Assembly (NCBI GenBank): GCA_963585895.1
Contig: OY757911.1
Location: 63,330,807 to 63,394,806 of the forward strand
From: Sepioteuthis lessoniana
Lineage: Eukaryota > Mollusca > Cephalopoda > Myopsida > Loliginidae
Direction of reading: 5' to 3'
Length of the DNA: 64,000 nucleotides
The notes under the pieces are model-generated. The model had not been told where the DNA came from. It saw only the letters and a program-made list of their open reading frames with translations, and did not search any database. A program made the translations under genes and the position numbers. Below are positions 1 through 9,738 of the stretch, piece by piece (positions within the stretch are counted from its first letter, which is position 1; every line of letters begins with the position of its first letter).

Positions 1-372
1 GTGACCCACTACTACTTAATACCCAAGATTCGAACTCCTACTGCACTTCTTGCGACCAACCAGATTGGATGGTGAGTCCAATGGCCAACGCAATCGCCAT
101 TGATCTAATTCCCGACGTCTCCTTTGAACATATGTACTCACGACTTCAGAAAAAGAAAACTACCCGACACACACAAAAAAAAAAACTTTAAAAGTTATAT
201 CTCTATCAACTGGGCTCTGACCGTTCAAGAGCTAAAGATTTCATTTTATCGCTATCATTAAAAGTAATAAACCTTTTATTCCAATCGAGAAATCCTTTTC
301 TTGATATTCTATCATCTATTAAAATCTTCCGACTTTCTAAACTTTCTTAGCTATCCTTTTGATACCACTATA
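1..372. other. Unassigned sequence upstream of LINE copy 1
   Basis: AT-rich sequence with no open frame or splice-bounded exon that I can recognise. It ends where similarity to the second LINE copy begins, near position 373. It is probably the target DNA into which the truncated LINE inserted. Confidence 0.4.
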
Positions 373-2331
373 AACACAGCGAAATGCATTCCAACAAAAC
401 TCAAAACTAAATATAGAGTCCCATGGGAAACTTTAGCGGTGAGAGAAAAACGTGCACTAGTGAAAACAGCCTCCAAAAACTATCAAAAAAACCAACAAAC
501 ACAAATGCCTTAAAACTAAAAACGGCACAATATCAATTAGCAGGCATATATATAAAGGAACAGACAGAATACATTCAAAATCAGATAGATAAGATTAGAG
601 ACTCGGTGGAAGATAGACAATCTAGGATAGCCTGGCAAACAATAAACGAAGTGAGTAGAAGAAAGAACACAGCCAAAGCAAAACTAAAAGCAGCAAACCA
701 ACAAGAAAGAATAAAACTGTGGAAACAGCACTTCGAAAACTTACTAGGAAACCCTCCGAAAATAACACATGAACCAATCACCAGAATAATTAGCAAACAA
801 TTAGACATTAAACTAGGACCGTTCACACAAGAAGAACTCGACTTGGTTCTCAGAAAAATTAAAAATAGGAAAGCTGCAGGGCTGGACGAAATTCCCCCGG
901 AAGTATGGAAGACCAGACAATTCGACGACATACTGCTCCGACACTGCAACGCAGTATACAATCAAAATCCGATAGATAGATGGATGAAGGGATGCATACT
1001 CCCCTTCCCTAAAAAGGGGGACCTCGGATTAGCCAAAAACTACCGAGGCATAACACTTACATCCATAGCAGCCAAAATCTACAATGCCCTACTACGAAAC
1101 CGCATAGAACCCAAAATCGACAACATACTTAGAAAAAACCAAAATGGCTTCCGAAGAAATAGATCCACGACCTCACAAATATTAACCCTCCGTAGAATCC
1201 TTGAAGGTGTACGGGCAAAAAACCTACAAGCGACATTAATATTTGTTGACTTTACCAAGGCTTTCGATTCCATTCACAGGGGAAAGATGGAACAAATCCT
1301 ACTAGCGTACGGCATACCTAAAGAAACCGTAGCGGCAATAACGATTCTCTATAGAAACACTAAAGTACGATCACCAGATGGAGACACAGAATACTTCGAC
1401 ATTGTAGCAGGAGTACTACAAGGGGACACGCTGGCCCCGTACCTCTTTATCATTTGTCTAGACTACGTACTTAGAACATCGATTGACAAAATCAGAGAGA
1501 ATGGCTTCGAACTGACGAAGAAAAGAAGCAGAAGGTACCCTGCAACAACAATTACCGACGCCGACTACGCCGATGACATAGCGATACTGGCAAATACACC
1601 TGACCAAGCCGAAACACTACTGCATAGTTTGGAACGAGCAGCAGCAAGCATAGGCCTCTATGTTAATGCACACAAAACGGAATATATGTGCTATAATCAA
1701 ACGGGGGACATCTCCACTCTAGAAGGAACCCCTCTTAAACTAGTAGACAAATTCACTTACCTAGGAAGCAGCGTCGAATCAACCGAAAAGGACATCGAAA
1801 CGAGGTTAACGAAAGCATGGACAGCTATCAATAGGCTATCGATTATATGGAAATCAGACCTAACCGATAAAATGAAACGCAGCTTCTTCCAGGCAGCGGT
1901 CACATCGATACTGCTATATGGATGCACTACATGGACGCTAACAAAACGGCTGGAGAAGAAGCTAGACGGCAATTACACAAGAATGCTACGTGCAATCTTA
2001 AACAAGTCCTGGCGGCAACACCCCACAAGACACCAACTGTACGGCCACCTACCTCCTATCACGAAAACTATTCAAGTTAGACGAACCAGACATGCAGGAC
2101 ACTGCTGGAGAAGCAAGGACGAACTCATAAGAGATGTACTCTTATGGACTCCCACACATGGCCGTGCAAAAGCAGGACGACCAGCACGAACATACATTCA
2201 GCAGCTATGTGAGGATACGGGATGTTATCCTGAAGATCTACCTAGGGCGATGAATGATAGGGAGGAGTGGCGAGAGAGGGCCAGGGATATCCGTGCTACC
2301 AGCGCGAGATGATGATGATGATGATGATGAT
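373..2331 (+). mobile_element. 5'-truncated RTE-like non-LTR retrotransposon (LINE copy 1)
   Basis: From about 373 the sequence matches, almost base for base, the interior of the second LINE at 35930-37870, so this copy lacks the 5' half including the endonuclease. It ends in a short GAT/ATG tandem repeat directly after the stop codon, with no poly(A) tail. A short-repeat 3' end and an immediate stop are typical of RTE-clade LINEs, so I infer that clade. Target-site duplications were not resolved because the 5' junction is uncertain. Confidence 0.85.
423..2312 (+). CDS. LINE reverse transcriptase ORF, 5'-truncated but otherwise open
   Basis: The ORF has 629 codons ending in TGA at 2310-2312. 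About the first 24 codons are out of frame with the element: a 1-bp deletion near 490 relative to the second copy moves the true frame (starting in the overlapping frame 301-513) into this one at [10 protein letters not shown]. After that come the RT fingers ([10 protein letters not shown]), a template-grip region ([20 protein letters not shown]), motif A ([10 protein letters not shown]), motif B ([13 protein letters not shown]), the catalytic motif C ([11 protein letters not shown]), a thumb region ([10 protein letters not shown]) and a C-terminal region ending RDIRATSAR. The catalytic Asp pair in YADD is present, so the RT core looks intact. It has no endonuclease, so it cannot be autonomous. 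Confidence 0.8.
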   Translation: MGNFSGERKTCTSENSLQKLSKKPTNTNALKLKTAQYQLAGIYIKEQTEYIQNQIDKIRDSVEDRQSRIAWQTINEVSRRKNTAKAKLKAANQQERIKLWKQHFENLLGNPPKITHEPITRIISKQLDIKLGPFTQEELDLVLRKIKNRKAAGLDEIPPEVWKTRQFDDILLRHCNAVYNQNPIDRWMKGCILPFPKKGDLGLAKNYRGITLTSIAAKIYNALLRNRIEPKIDNILRKNQNGFRRNRSTTSQILTLRRILEGVRAKNLQATLIFVDFTKAFDSIHRGKMEQILLAYGIPKETVAAITILYRNTKVRSPDGDTEYFDIVAGVLQGDTLAPYLFIICLDYVLRTSIDKIRENGFELTKKRSRRYPATTITDADYADDIAILANTPDQAETLLHSLERAAASIGLYVNAHKTEYMCYNQTGDISTLEGTPLKLVDKFTYLGSSVESTEKDIETRLTKAWTAINRLSIIWKSDLTDKMKRSFFQAAVTSILLYGCTTWTLTKRLEKKLDGNYTRMLRAILNKSWRQHPTRHQLYGHLPPITKTIQVRRTRHAGHCWRSKDELIRDVLLWTPTHGRAKAGRPARTYIQQLCEDTGCYPEDLPRAMNDREEWRERARDIRATSAR

Positions 2332-2341
2332 AAACACATAT

Positions 2342-2372
2342 TCATGTACATACATACATACATACATACATA
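2342..2372. repeat. (CATA)n microsatellite
   Basis: Short tandem CATA repeat just 3' of LINE copy 1. It may have grown from the element's simple-repeat tail or have been present at the target. Confidence 0.8.
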
Positions 2373-2814
2373 CTACGCCTAAACTCACACAGGCCCATAC
2401 AGATATGCTTGCACCCACAAACCTATATGCTTATACGCATATTTACAAAGAAATGCATGCACCTACACCTATTTCCCCTAAATATGTTTACCGAGAGAGA
2501 CATGAGTGCTTATAATGCCACAATCATAATATTAGCAACACTGTTTGGATGTTCATTGGGCAAATGTAAGAAAATCGATTTAACGAGTTTACTAATTTCC
2601 GATTTTGAGTGAGGAGTCTCAAAAAATGTCGCTAATATCCCAACCCTACATTCTGCTGGTTACCGAGATAAGCAGGAAAATCGTGGCATAAAAAAACAAT
2701 CGTTTAGTGCATTCATTTGTAGCGTGAGCAGTGATTACTAGTAGGTAATAAACGTTAATTTTTTAGCTATTAATTTTTCAAAAAATATTTGGAGGATTTT
2801 CAGCTAGTATAGAT

Positions 2815-2955
2815 TTGGTTTGGTTTGGTTTGGTTTGGGTTGGGTTGGGTTTTATGACATATCAACCATTGTAGGTTATTTAATGCCAAATCCATCTTTA
2901 TACAGCTAAACAGTTCTATTTCAAACAATTCAGTTTAGCATAAGTACACGGATAA
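2815..2955 (+). repeat. Composite repeat family F1, truncated copy
   Basis: Begins with a (TTTGG)n-like run, then the family head (a 'catatcaacc..tgtaggttattta' block, then a 'gccaaatccat' block), then one unit of the 'caattcagtttagcataag' minisatellite. It stops about 110 bases before the protease exon. Better copies are at 4555-5540, 56025-56930, 57332-57900 and 60718-61137, all in the same orientation. Confidence 0.7.
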
Positions 2956-3066
2956 CTATGACCATGATTGTTTTTCAGCGGTTTGTTTTAAAATTATTAA
3001 ATTGACTTTTATTGTATTATTTACAGAAATATCCGTATTTATGTTTGTGTCTAATTCTCTTTTAAG

Positions 3067-3203
3067 GAACTGGAAATCGTTGGGTCTTAAACGAATTACA
3101 GACTTACATAAGGTCTGCTGATTTCTGTCGTAGTATGTGGGTCTATAATTATGTCGAAGATTCACATCTGTGTGTGGGAGACGGAAACACAGGTGCCTGC
3201 CAG
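3067..3203 (+). CDS. Chymotrypsin-fold (S1A) serine protease, penultimate coding exon
   Basis: The acceptor is ctcttttaag at 3066 and the donor is CAG|GTGAGT at 3204. The exon begins with two bases of a split codon and ends in phase 0. It encodes NRWVLNELQTYIRSADFC, then a segment ending HLCVGDGNTGACQ. The spacing gives the cysteines at chymotrypsin positions 168, 182 and 191. The next exon starts GDSGGP, completing the GACQ|GDSGGP active-site loop. Position 189, the floor of the S1 pocket, is Gly rather than Asp, so trypsin-like specificity is not expected; chymotrypsin- or elastase-like is my inference. Exons carrying the signal peptide, catalytic His and catalytic Asp must lie upstream of the window. 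Confidence 0.85.
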
Positions 3204-3493
3204 GTGAGTGACGTTTGCTTTTTATAATGTCAATTCAATTGTTTATGATACAACTGTCTGCGCCGTCTGGGCCCTTATCCTGGGTACGGTACCAAATATA
3301 GTACCATAGCTTGGCCCGGTACCAGTTTTAACACTATCGCTTGATCCAGTACCAAATGTGTTTCCAGATAGTTTGTTATCAATCTTTACTGTGCCCACGC
3401 TGTGTTCGAAAGATCCACTGATAAGGAATGATGCAATCCATCCGGCACTTCTTCTGACGGTTGGGGTGATCCGTTGGAACAAAGTTGCCTGGG

Positions 3494-3972
3494 TGTTGGC
3501 AACTCAAAAACAAGAACTTTCCGTCCACAATTAACAAACATTTATTGTTCGATGTTCAGACTGCATACAGTTGCACGAGAAAGAGAGAAAATCTGTAAGG
3601 GTTTAATAAACAGACACAAAGAGACACACCCCACGCTCCGACTCAACCGAACTCTCTGAACACAAACTTCTGACAACTGACCGACAGATAACTTTTTCAA
3701 ATTTCGCTAATTTTTATATGTATAAATTCAGGATATTGATAGGGTGATGTGATCTAGCTAAAGTATTGCGTCATCTCTCACGTGCACCAAATTCACTGTT
3801 TTCATTTCTCCAATCAAACCTGTCACAGACAAGATAAGAATCCATTTTGTTTACATTTTGGCTTTCCTGTGTTGCTCAATATGTACTTGATTGGACTTTC
3901 CAATTTGACTTACATTTCCGCTCAAAGATTTTAGCTAACTTAACAACTAACTGAAAAACTCGCGGCGTAACA
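3494..3972 (-). mobile_element. Candidate LTR of an LTR retrotransposon
   Basis: Read on the - strand the segment starts TGTTACGCCGCGAG and ends GAGTTGCCAACA, the TG...CA ends of an LTR. An AATAAA sits inside, near 3540. The length of 479 bp is normal for a Metaviridae-type LTR. No second LTR, primer-binding site or clear target duplication was seen. The adjoining 3243-3493 may be a stump of internal sequence, but its open frame is not recognisable. Solo or truncated LTR is an inference. Confidence 0.4.
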
Positions 3973-4219
3973 AAACCAGGTAATAAAATAATCAACCATC
4001 ACGGTAACTGTGTATCAGTTAATCAACCCTATTTTTTTCATCTTCGAAAACAAATCGCAACAAAAATTTACGGAAAAAAGAAAAAAATCGTTATACAAGC
4101 GTAAAAACTTCTATAACGAGAGTATACTGAAAAGTTCTTTGTTTTCTTTTTTCTTTTTTACTTCTTTCTTTAAACTTTGAATTAAGTGTTTTCAGTTTGT
4201 TTTCGTTTTCTCTTTTTTT

Positions 4220-4422
4220 AATGGCATATCAACTTTCGTGGGTTATTTAACCCCAAAGCATTCCCTATAGAAGAACAGGGGTGATATGAATCCCTTTATC
4301 TCTCAGTAGCTGGGAGATAAGGGCATCAATCCGAAAGTGGATGTAAAAGCGCGATTGGAGTTCGAACTCGTTTACTACAATGTCAGGGTCCTTCACGTTA
4401 GCCACTACGCCACGGGGAATCT
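4220..4422 (-). repeat. tRNA-derived SINE, family S1
   Basis: On the - strand it begins with a tRNA-like promoter: box A-like TGGCGTAGTGGCTAACG (near 4398-4412) and box B-like GAGTTCGAACTCC (near 4358-4370). A body then runs to a tail reading GTTGATATGCCAT. The same body and tail recur at 8540-8672, 30080-30285, 43108-43322 and 47938-48160. Confidence 0.7.
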
Positions 4423-5180
4423 CTCTTCAAGTGCTTTGAACTGCAGTAAGAATATGTGTATCAGTATGCACATTTCGTGGATTTTGGTCATTCCCTTCAT
4501 AGACAAGCAGAGAGACTTTCAGCATCCATGCATATTATGTCAATTTGATCCATAGATGGGTTGGTTGGTTTTTATGGTATATCAACCTTTGTAGGTTATT
4601 CAACGCCAAATCCATTTTTATGTAAATAATCAGTTCTGAGTACACAGTTTGATTGTCAAAAACATTTCTATTTCAAACTATTCAGTTTATTCAAACAGTT
4701 ATATATAATAATTCAGTTTAGTGTAAGTACAGTTTTAATGTCAAAAACAGTTACATTTCAAACAATTCAGTTTAGTATAAGCACGCAATTTAAATATAAG
4801 TACAGTTTAATTGTGAAAAACATTTCTAGCTATTCATTTTAATCAAGCAGTTCTAATTCAGCTAATTCAGTTTTGTATCAGTACAGATTGTGTTTACACA
4901 GCTGAATGTCAAAACAGTTCTATGTTAAACAATTCAGATTAGTGTAAATACATTTTCAATATCAAAAAATAGTTATATTTCAAATAATTCAGTTTAGCAT
5001 AAGCACGCAGTTTAAATATAAGTACGGTTTAATTGTCAAAAATATTTCTATTTCATGCTATTCAGTTTAATCGAACAATTCACTTTAGCATAAGTATGCC
5101 GTTAGTTCTATTTAACCCATAGATAGGAATATGTGTATCAGTATGCACATTTCGTGGATTTTGGTCATTCCCTTCAAGAG

Positions 5181-5255
5181 AGACTTTGGGGAATACGGAG
5201 CACCCCTTCATAGACAGGCAGATAGACTTTGGGGAATACGGAGCACCCCTTCATT
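5181..5255 (+). repeat. Direct duplication inside the F1 copy
   Basis: A block starting agactttggggaatacgg and running through gagcaccccttca occurs at about 5181-5213 and again at about 5224-5255, separated by a few bases. The second copy forms the outer part of the hairpin's left arm. Confidence 0.75.
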
Positions 5256-5374
5256 GCCATTTCTCCCTGGACCACTCTGGCCCGGAATGGTAGCACCCTA
5301 TCAGGTGCTACCATTCAGGGCCAGAGTGGTCCAGGGAGAAATAGCAATGAAGGGGTGCTCCGTATTCCCCAAAG
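5227..5374. repeat. 71-bp-arm inverted repeat (cruciform-capable hairpin)
   Basis: The left arm 5227-5297 and right arm 5304-5374 are reverse complements with only about two mismatches. The loop is ctatca. It lies inside the F1 3' module, which in the other copies is single and not inverted. This looks like a local inverted duplication of part of that module. Confidence 0.85.
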
Positions 5375-5540
5375 CCCCAGCATTACTGGGACATCACCAT
5401 CAGACTGTTTAGTGTCATATCCAGGACACTCATTGGGGGTGTTTTACCCCTCTGCAAAGGTGCAGTCAGTGTATTCTACAGCCCCAGCCGACTGGGCAAC
5501 CATAGATGGGATCTTAATAGGTATTATCACTTCGGTTTAG

Positions 5541-6690
5541 TGTGGACTTGGAAGTAATGAAAATGAAGGGGTATCCCATGCTCCCAAGAACTTCAGAACA
5601 GGAGCCTCACCATCGGATGCAGGGTGGAATCATATCCAGGTCACCTCTTGGGAAAGATTTTATTCCCCAGCAAACATTGATCGTTCACTCTGCATTCATC
5701 AAAATACCGCAACATCTCTTTTATAGACCTACTTAAAAAATAAAAAAACCGTAAGATCAGTGAGTATATACAATGTTTTTTTCTTAAATTTCAATGTATG
5801 AGGGAGGAAAGAAAGATCCAAAAAAGAAAGTCAACAAAAGGAAAACCCAGTTTGGTTGACCTCTCATCTAGAGCGTGAAATGTCGACTGTTTTCCAGTGC
5901 GGAAGAACCGAACGATCCCTACAAGAGAAAGGATTTCTACTAAATCGGTGCAAAAATAAACAGGGGAAGGAAAGGAAATGGATAGGAAAAATAATGATGA
6001 ATAAATGTATAAAATTTAACGAGGTGTTAGTTCGTGGATAACTCCCCGTTTCTTACAACACGTTAGGTTATCCCAAGGAGCCTAACGCATAGCCTAACGC
6101 ATAATATTCGGTAGGAAACAGAACATGTTAATATGATAAGACATTTAATTGTGCACAATTCGAGTAGGGAACTCAGTTCCCTTCCTTGACTAAACAAAAA
6201 TCACAAGCATTTAAGGAACAAACAGAAAAGTCCATACAGCAAAAGGGTGGAAACCACTTACTCTTCTCAGGTCTGGAATATAAAGGCGGAAGGCCCCATA
6301 TGCTCGATGTGGAGCGAACCAGCACGTCTGTTCAACTCAGATGTATCCAGAATGAGTGATTTGGGGCGGAATGTGAAAATCGTTGAAAAACGGAGCTATG
6401 GGTATACTTGAAGCTTAATAATAAATTACTGGGCTTATGACACAAAACATACAGCTAATTGGGGTAAAGGGAAAGAAAGACCTATCTTATCTGGGATGAG
6501 GCCCCAAAGATTGATCCAGACAATTGTGACCATGAGCAAGAAGAGGAGGGGAAGATCACTCTAACGTTGCTCCCTTTCTCACGACCAAGCTTGCCTAAAG
6601 AAGTAGTTCAGATCGTCATGAGAAAAGTTTGCACCGTCAAACAATCCCTTCAGTTGTATCGTCCAGATCCCCAGATGCTCAACGGCCTAG
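5541..6690. other. Intron sequence with F1 fragment and decayed retroelement sequence
   Basis: 5541-5700 repeats diverged pieces of the F1 3' module (caatgaaggggt-like, tcatatccaggtca). From about 6100 the sequence is GC-richer and probably belongs to the decayed LINE that is recognisable at 6695-7000. No gene is seen. Confidence 0.4.
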
Positions 6691-6694
6691 ATCG

Positions 6695-7000
6695 CTAGAA
6701 ACACGCCTCGTTTCTGGTCAATCCACAGATGATCATAATTATCCCTGATATAACCAACGTCGTACCACTCTGGGATTGATTCAGGTCGTCATCCCTCCGA
6801 CGTAGTGCCAAAACGGGCGAACCCCCATGGTAGAACGCGTGCTCAGCCGTTTCTTCTACATCTCTGTTGCAACGGGGACAACTGACCCACTTTGAAGGCC
6901 CTGTCGGAGATGAGCAGCGCATTCCGAGCGAGCCACCAGGTGAGAGAGTTATTGAGATAGCCTGTCACTCACACCAAACTCCATTGTGAGCGAATCTCTC
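6695..7000 (-). pseudogene. Decayed non-LTR retrotransposon C-terminus (zinc-knuckle region)
   Basis: One - strand frame reads SCPRCNRDVEETAEHAFYH, the CxxC...H zinc-binding signature found after the RT domain in several LINE clades (zf-RVT-like). The adjacent upstream frame reads SLTWWLARNALLISDRA, which normally precedes it. The two lie in different frames and stop codons follow, so this is a broken copy. It is unrelated in sequence to the two RTE-like copies. Clade is not determined. Confidence 0.55.
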
Positions 7001-8539
7001 CCAACAACAAACCAAGCCGCTTCTCGAGCCGGTCCAAAACGGTACCTTCTAATAAATCCCAATATAGTACTTTTCGAGGCCGTGTAAGGTTACTGAACTG
7101 AGGAGGCTAACGAAGGGTCCTTCTGCACTCGCTAAAATACGGAACTTTACCCCTTGGTGCATGACGGCTCTTGGCTTCGGGGTTGGATTTCAACTTTTAA
7201 AAAGCGCCCCAACGCCGCATCCCCCGTCAATGATCAACCAAGAAATGCCAAACTCTCGGCAAACCAATGACTCGCCATGTTGGGCATCTCAAGGTCTCCA
7301 TCACAAGGACGCTGGCAGCAGAACTGTCTGCAAATCATTGGTATACAACTCTTTTGACAGAAGCGAGAAGAGGAGTCGTTCTGCCGGTCAGCAAGCAGAG
7401 GAAGTACAACCAACCGGTAAAGAATCAAAGGAAAGATGTACAAGGCACACAACCCCACCTTGCCCCTTCAAAGGTAACCACATGCGCTTCTACCTTTGCT
7501 TGTACCTCCGGCCAATTTCGCTCCAGTTCCGTTACCTAACTGGTTCGTTGTCGCCTTCAGTTGCTGGTTTTATAGCGAATGGTTCAGATTTTGGACAGGA
7601 AAACTCTTTAATTTCTGTTTATAATAAAACAAGAGAAAGTCGCAAATATTACTCTATGTAGCAGTCAGAAAATAACTCCAAAACGACTGACAGAGTTAAT
7701 GGTCTCAGAATTAGTTTTCGGTTTGTGATTGAAAATTCCGTTCACTGACGACATTGAGAATTGTGATGTGTTCATACTTGAGATTCTCAACGTGAGTAGC
7801 CCATGGCTATGATAATATATAGAGAGAGAGACAAAATTAATAAATCTCTTAGACAATTAGTATGTTCATTCGGAGCCTCGTAAGGTATCACATGACAGTC
7901 GTGTTAACCCATTCTTGACCTCTTTTTGTTTCTGTTCTTTGACTAGTAGAGACATCTCTGAGCCCGGTCATGGAATGGTAAAGTCACATGGCTATATTAC
8001 CTACAAGTAAACCTTTTGCTATTCTGTATCCATTACACATACTGCTTGTTCATGGAACCTCTGAGACATGTCTGTGTATTCTTTTTTTAAAAACCACTGG
8101 TGTGTATATATATATATATCAAATGTTCTTATGCTTGAAAATGAGATTACCATATCTTTCCTTCCGTTGTTTTCAATGTTTGTATATCATAGGTATACTA
8201 ATCTGATATTAACTCAAAGTAAGAGGGAACCTTACTACAAAGCTGTCCTATATATATATATAAGTGCTATTAGAAGGAAACTCAAACCTGGTTAAATTGT
8301 CATCATAAATTTATTTCGCCGGAGAATATACTCTCTGTTTCATCAGACAACTTTTACATGTTAGAGTTTGCAGAATAGCAAATGTGGATAACAGTTTATA
8401 TGTATATGAAAAAAAGGGAAGACCTATATAAAATTTAAAATATAATATAAACCTACATAGAATCATATGATATTCCTCATATATTCTATACATGAATAAT
8501 CCACTCCCGCTGTCTTCAGACGCTGACTGGATATTATAT
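7001..8539. other. Intron sequence, mostly unassigned
   Basis: 7001-7660 continues with base composition like the decayed LINE, and long chance frames on both strands lack recognisable motifs. 7660-8300 is AT-rich. 8307-8360 contains a hammerhead-like motif on the - strand, reported as a finding. No exon is supported. Confidence 0.35.
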
Positions 8540-8672
8540 ATATCAATTTCGGATGAATACCCGTAGGAAAGGTATCAACCCCTTATCCCTCCAACTGTAT
8601 GTTGAATAGTATCACTCCTGTTCTTCGAGGATAGCTTTGGCATTGAGAAACAGCCACGAAGGTTGATGTGCC
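8540..8672 (+). repeat. SINE family S1, 3' body and tail
   Basis: Reads ggatgaatacccgtagg, then the 'ccttatccctccaactg' block and a 'gaaggttgatgtgccatt' tail. This matches the 4220-4422 copy in the opposite orientation and lacks the tRNA head. Confidence 0.65.
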
Positions 8673-8786
8673 ATTAAACAAAGAAATATATATATATATA
8701 AAATCCCCTTCAGTTACTTTTATGAGTTTTGATTAGTTTCACTATGTAATTTTTTATGCCAATCCTCTTTTTTTTAAACGTTACAG

Positions 8787-8951
8787 GGAGATTCTGGAGG
8801 CCCACTAATCTGCGAGCGAGAAGGCCGGATGTACGTAGCAGGCATTGCATCATGGGCCATTGCTGGCTGTCAACGAGAAGGCTATCCGAACATGTTCACA
8901 AAAGTGTCTTCGTATATCGATTGGATTTATACAGTTATTCAAATCAATTAA
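8787..8951 (+). CDS. Chymotrypsin-fold (S1A) serine protease, last exon
   Basis: The acceptor is ttacag at 8786 and the stop is TAA at 8949-8951; the exon gives 54 residues in phase 0. It opens with GDSGGPLIC, which holds the catalytic Ser195 and Cys201, then GIASWAIAGCQ (Cys220) and NMFTKVSSYIDWI, the usual C-terminal helix of the fold. Ser214-Trp215 is kept, but the S1-pocket positions usually occupied by Gly216 and Gly226 read Ala and Asn. The product is probably secreted, for example as a digestive or haemolymph enzyme. It joins exon 3067-3203 across a 5.6-kb intron. Confidence 0.9.
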   Translation, partial: GDSGGPLICEREGRMYVAGIASWAIAGCQREGYPNMFTKVSSYIDWIYTVIQIN

Positions 8952-9738
8952 CATTTATTTGTCTTATCTAATATTCATCTTAATAATAGTGGTTTGATTT
9001 CACGAGAGAACAGAAAAAAAAAGAAAAATGTTTCGATAAACAAAATGGTGAAAATGGTTGTAATTCAAATCCAATCATCGTCAATTTATAGCTTTATTCA
9101 TAAAACTGACGTAACCCTAGGAATTTTGCGGACAACTTTCCCGTTTTCCTAAGAAAGCAGTTTCGTTTTACATCTTTACACACAGGGTGCTATTTTTGAC
9201 ACTGGATACTTAAGGATACACAGTTTCTAACTCAACTACAGGGTGCAGCTGAAATTCCTCTCACATTTCAAACTGTCATCTGTGTGGTCCAAGTGAACTT
9301 GGGCAAGTGGCAATGGTAGCTCTATCCAGTAAATGTCTTTTTTGCTTTGATTTTTTAAAGCTTATGTAATGAATCTTACCTTCTGCTTTGTTTTAAGTTA
9401 TCATAATCAACATCAGATGGTTGTCATTCACTAAGTTTAGTTTAGTATACTTAAGCACTAAGCCAGAAGTATTGAATAAGCAGTAAGGATTGAATTCACA
9501 ACAATGGTCAGCTATTTTAGCTCACTAGCCATTAACTATGCACTGGGCTTTAATTCAAAAGAACAAGTTACCACCCATAAAACGTTGAAACAAGTTTGGG
9601 GCAAGAGTCATATTATTTAATTTCCATCTGCTTCACAAACTCTGCAAGCAGCTTCAGTAGCTTTGAGGCTCAGTTCAAAATAAAGTCTTGAAATTGCCAG
9701 GATTGCAATAACATCTGAAACACGAAATATAACTTAGT
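8952..9738. other. Probable protease 3' UTR and intergenic sequence
   Basis: No ORF or repeat of the families seen here. An AATAAA motif occurs in 'caaaataaagtcttg' near 9677 and could be a polyadenylation signal for the protease. That is an inference, because no cleavage site can be seen. Confidence 0.35.

Larger units (their letters stand above)
4555..5540 (+). repeat. Composite repeat family F1 with minisatellite body, most complete copy
   Basis: The head is the 'tatcaacctttgtagg' block. About ten diverged units follow of a 35-50-bp minisatellite (variants of 'caattcagtttagcataag' alternating with 'cagttctatttcaaac' and 'ttaattgtcaaaaaca'), to about 5115. The GC-richer 3' module then has the blocks 'aggtgctaccatt', 'caatgaaggggtgctcc', 'tcatatccaggacactca', 'ggtgcagtcagtgtattc' and 'agccccagccgactggg'. 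Module order is the same in the other copies. No ORF or terminal inverted repeats were seen. The head resembles the reverse complement of the S1 SINE tail. Confidence 0.65.
3204..8786 (+). other. Protease intron (GTGAGT...TTACAG) filled with repeats
   Basis: Canonical GT and AG ends and matching phase 0 on both sides define the intron. It holds a candidate LTR, two tRNA-derived SINEs, a composite F1 repeat with a large hairpin, and a decayed LINE C-terminus. Nothing in it looks like a further protease exon; the GACQ|GDSGGP join is seamless. Confidence 0.8.

Noticed and set aside
3243-3482. 79-codon - strand frame beside the candidate LTR
   Set aside because: It might be internal retrotransposon sequence but shows no gag, protease or RT motif, so it was not called as a gene.
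4358-4412. Functional tRNA gene on the - strand
   Set aside because: Same reason: promoter boxes in a SINE S1 head with a shared downstream body.
5131-5540. Two overlapping frames of 93 and 103 codons
   Set aside because: They run through the F1 hairpin and tail module, are not kept in the other F1 copies and have no recognisable motif.
7161-7661. 166-codon + strand frame
   Set aside because: No recognisable domain, inside the protease intron and antisense to decayed LINE sequence with its higher GC content. Such frames arise by chance there.
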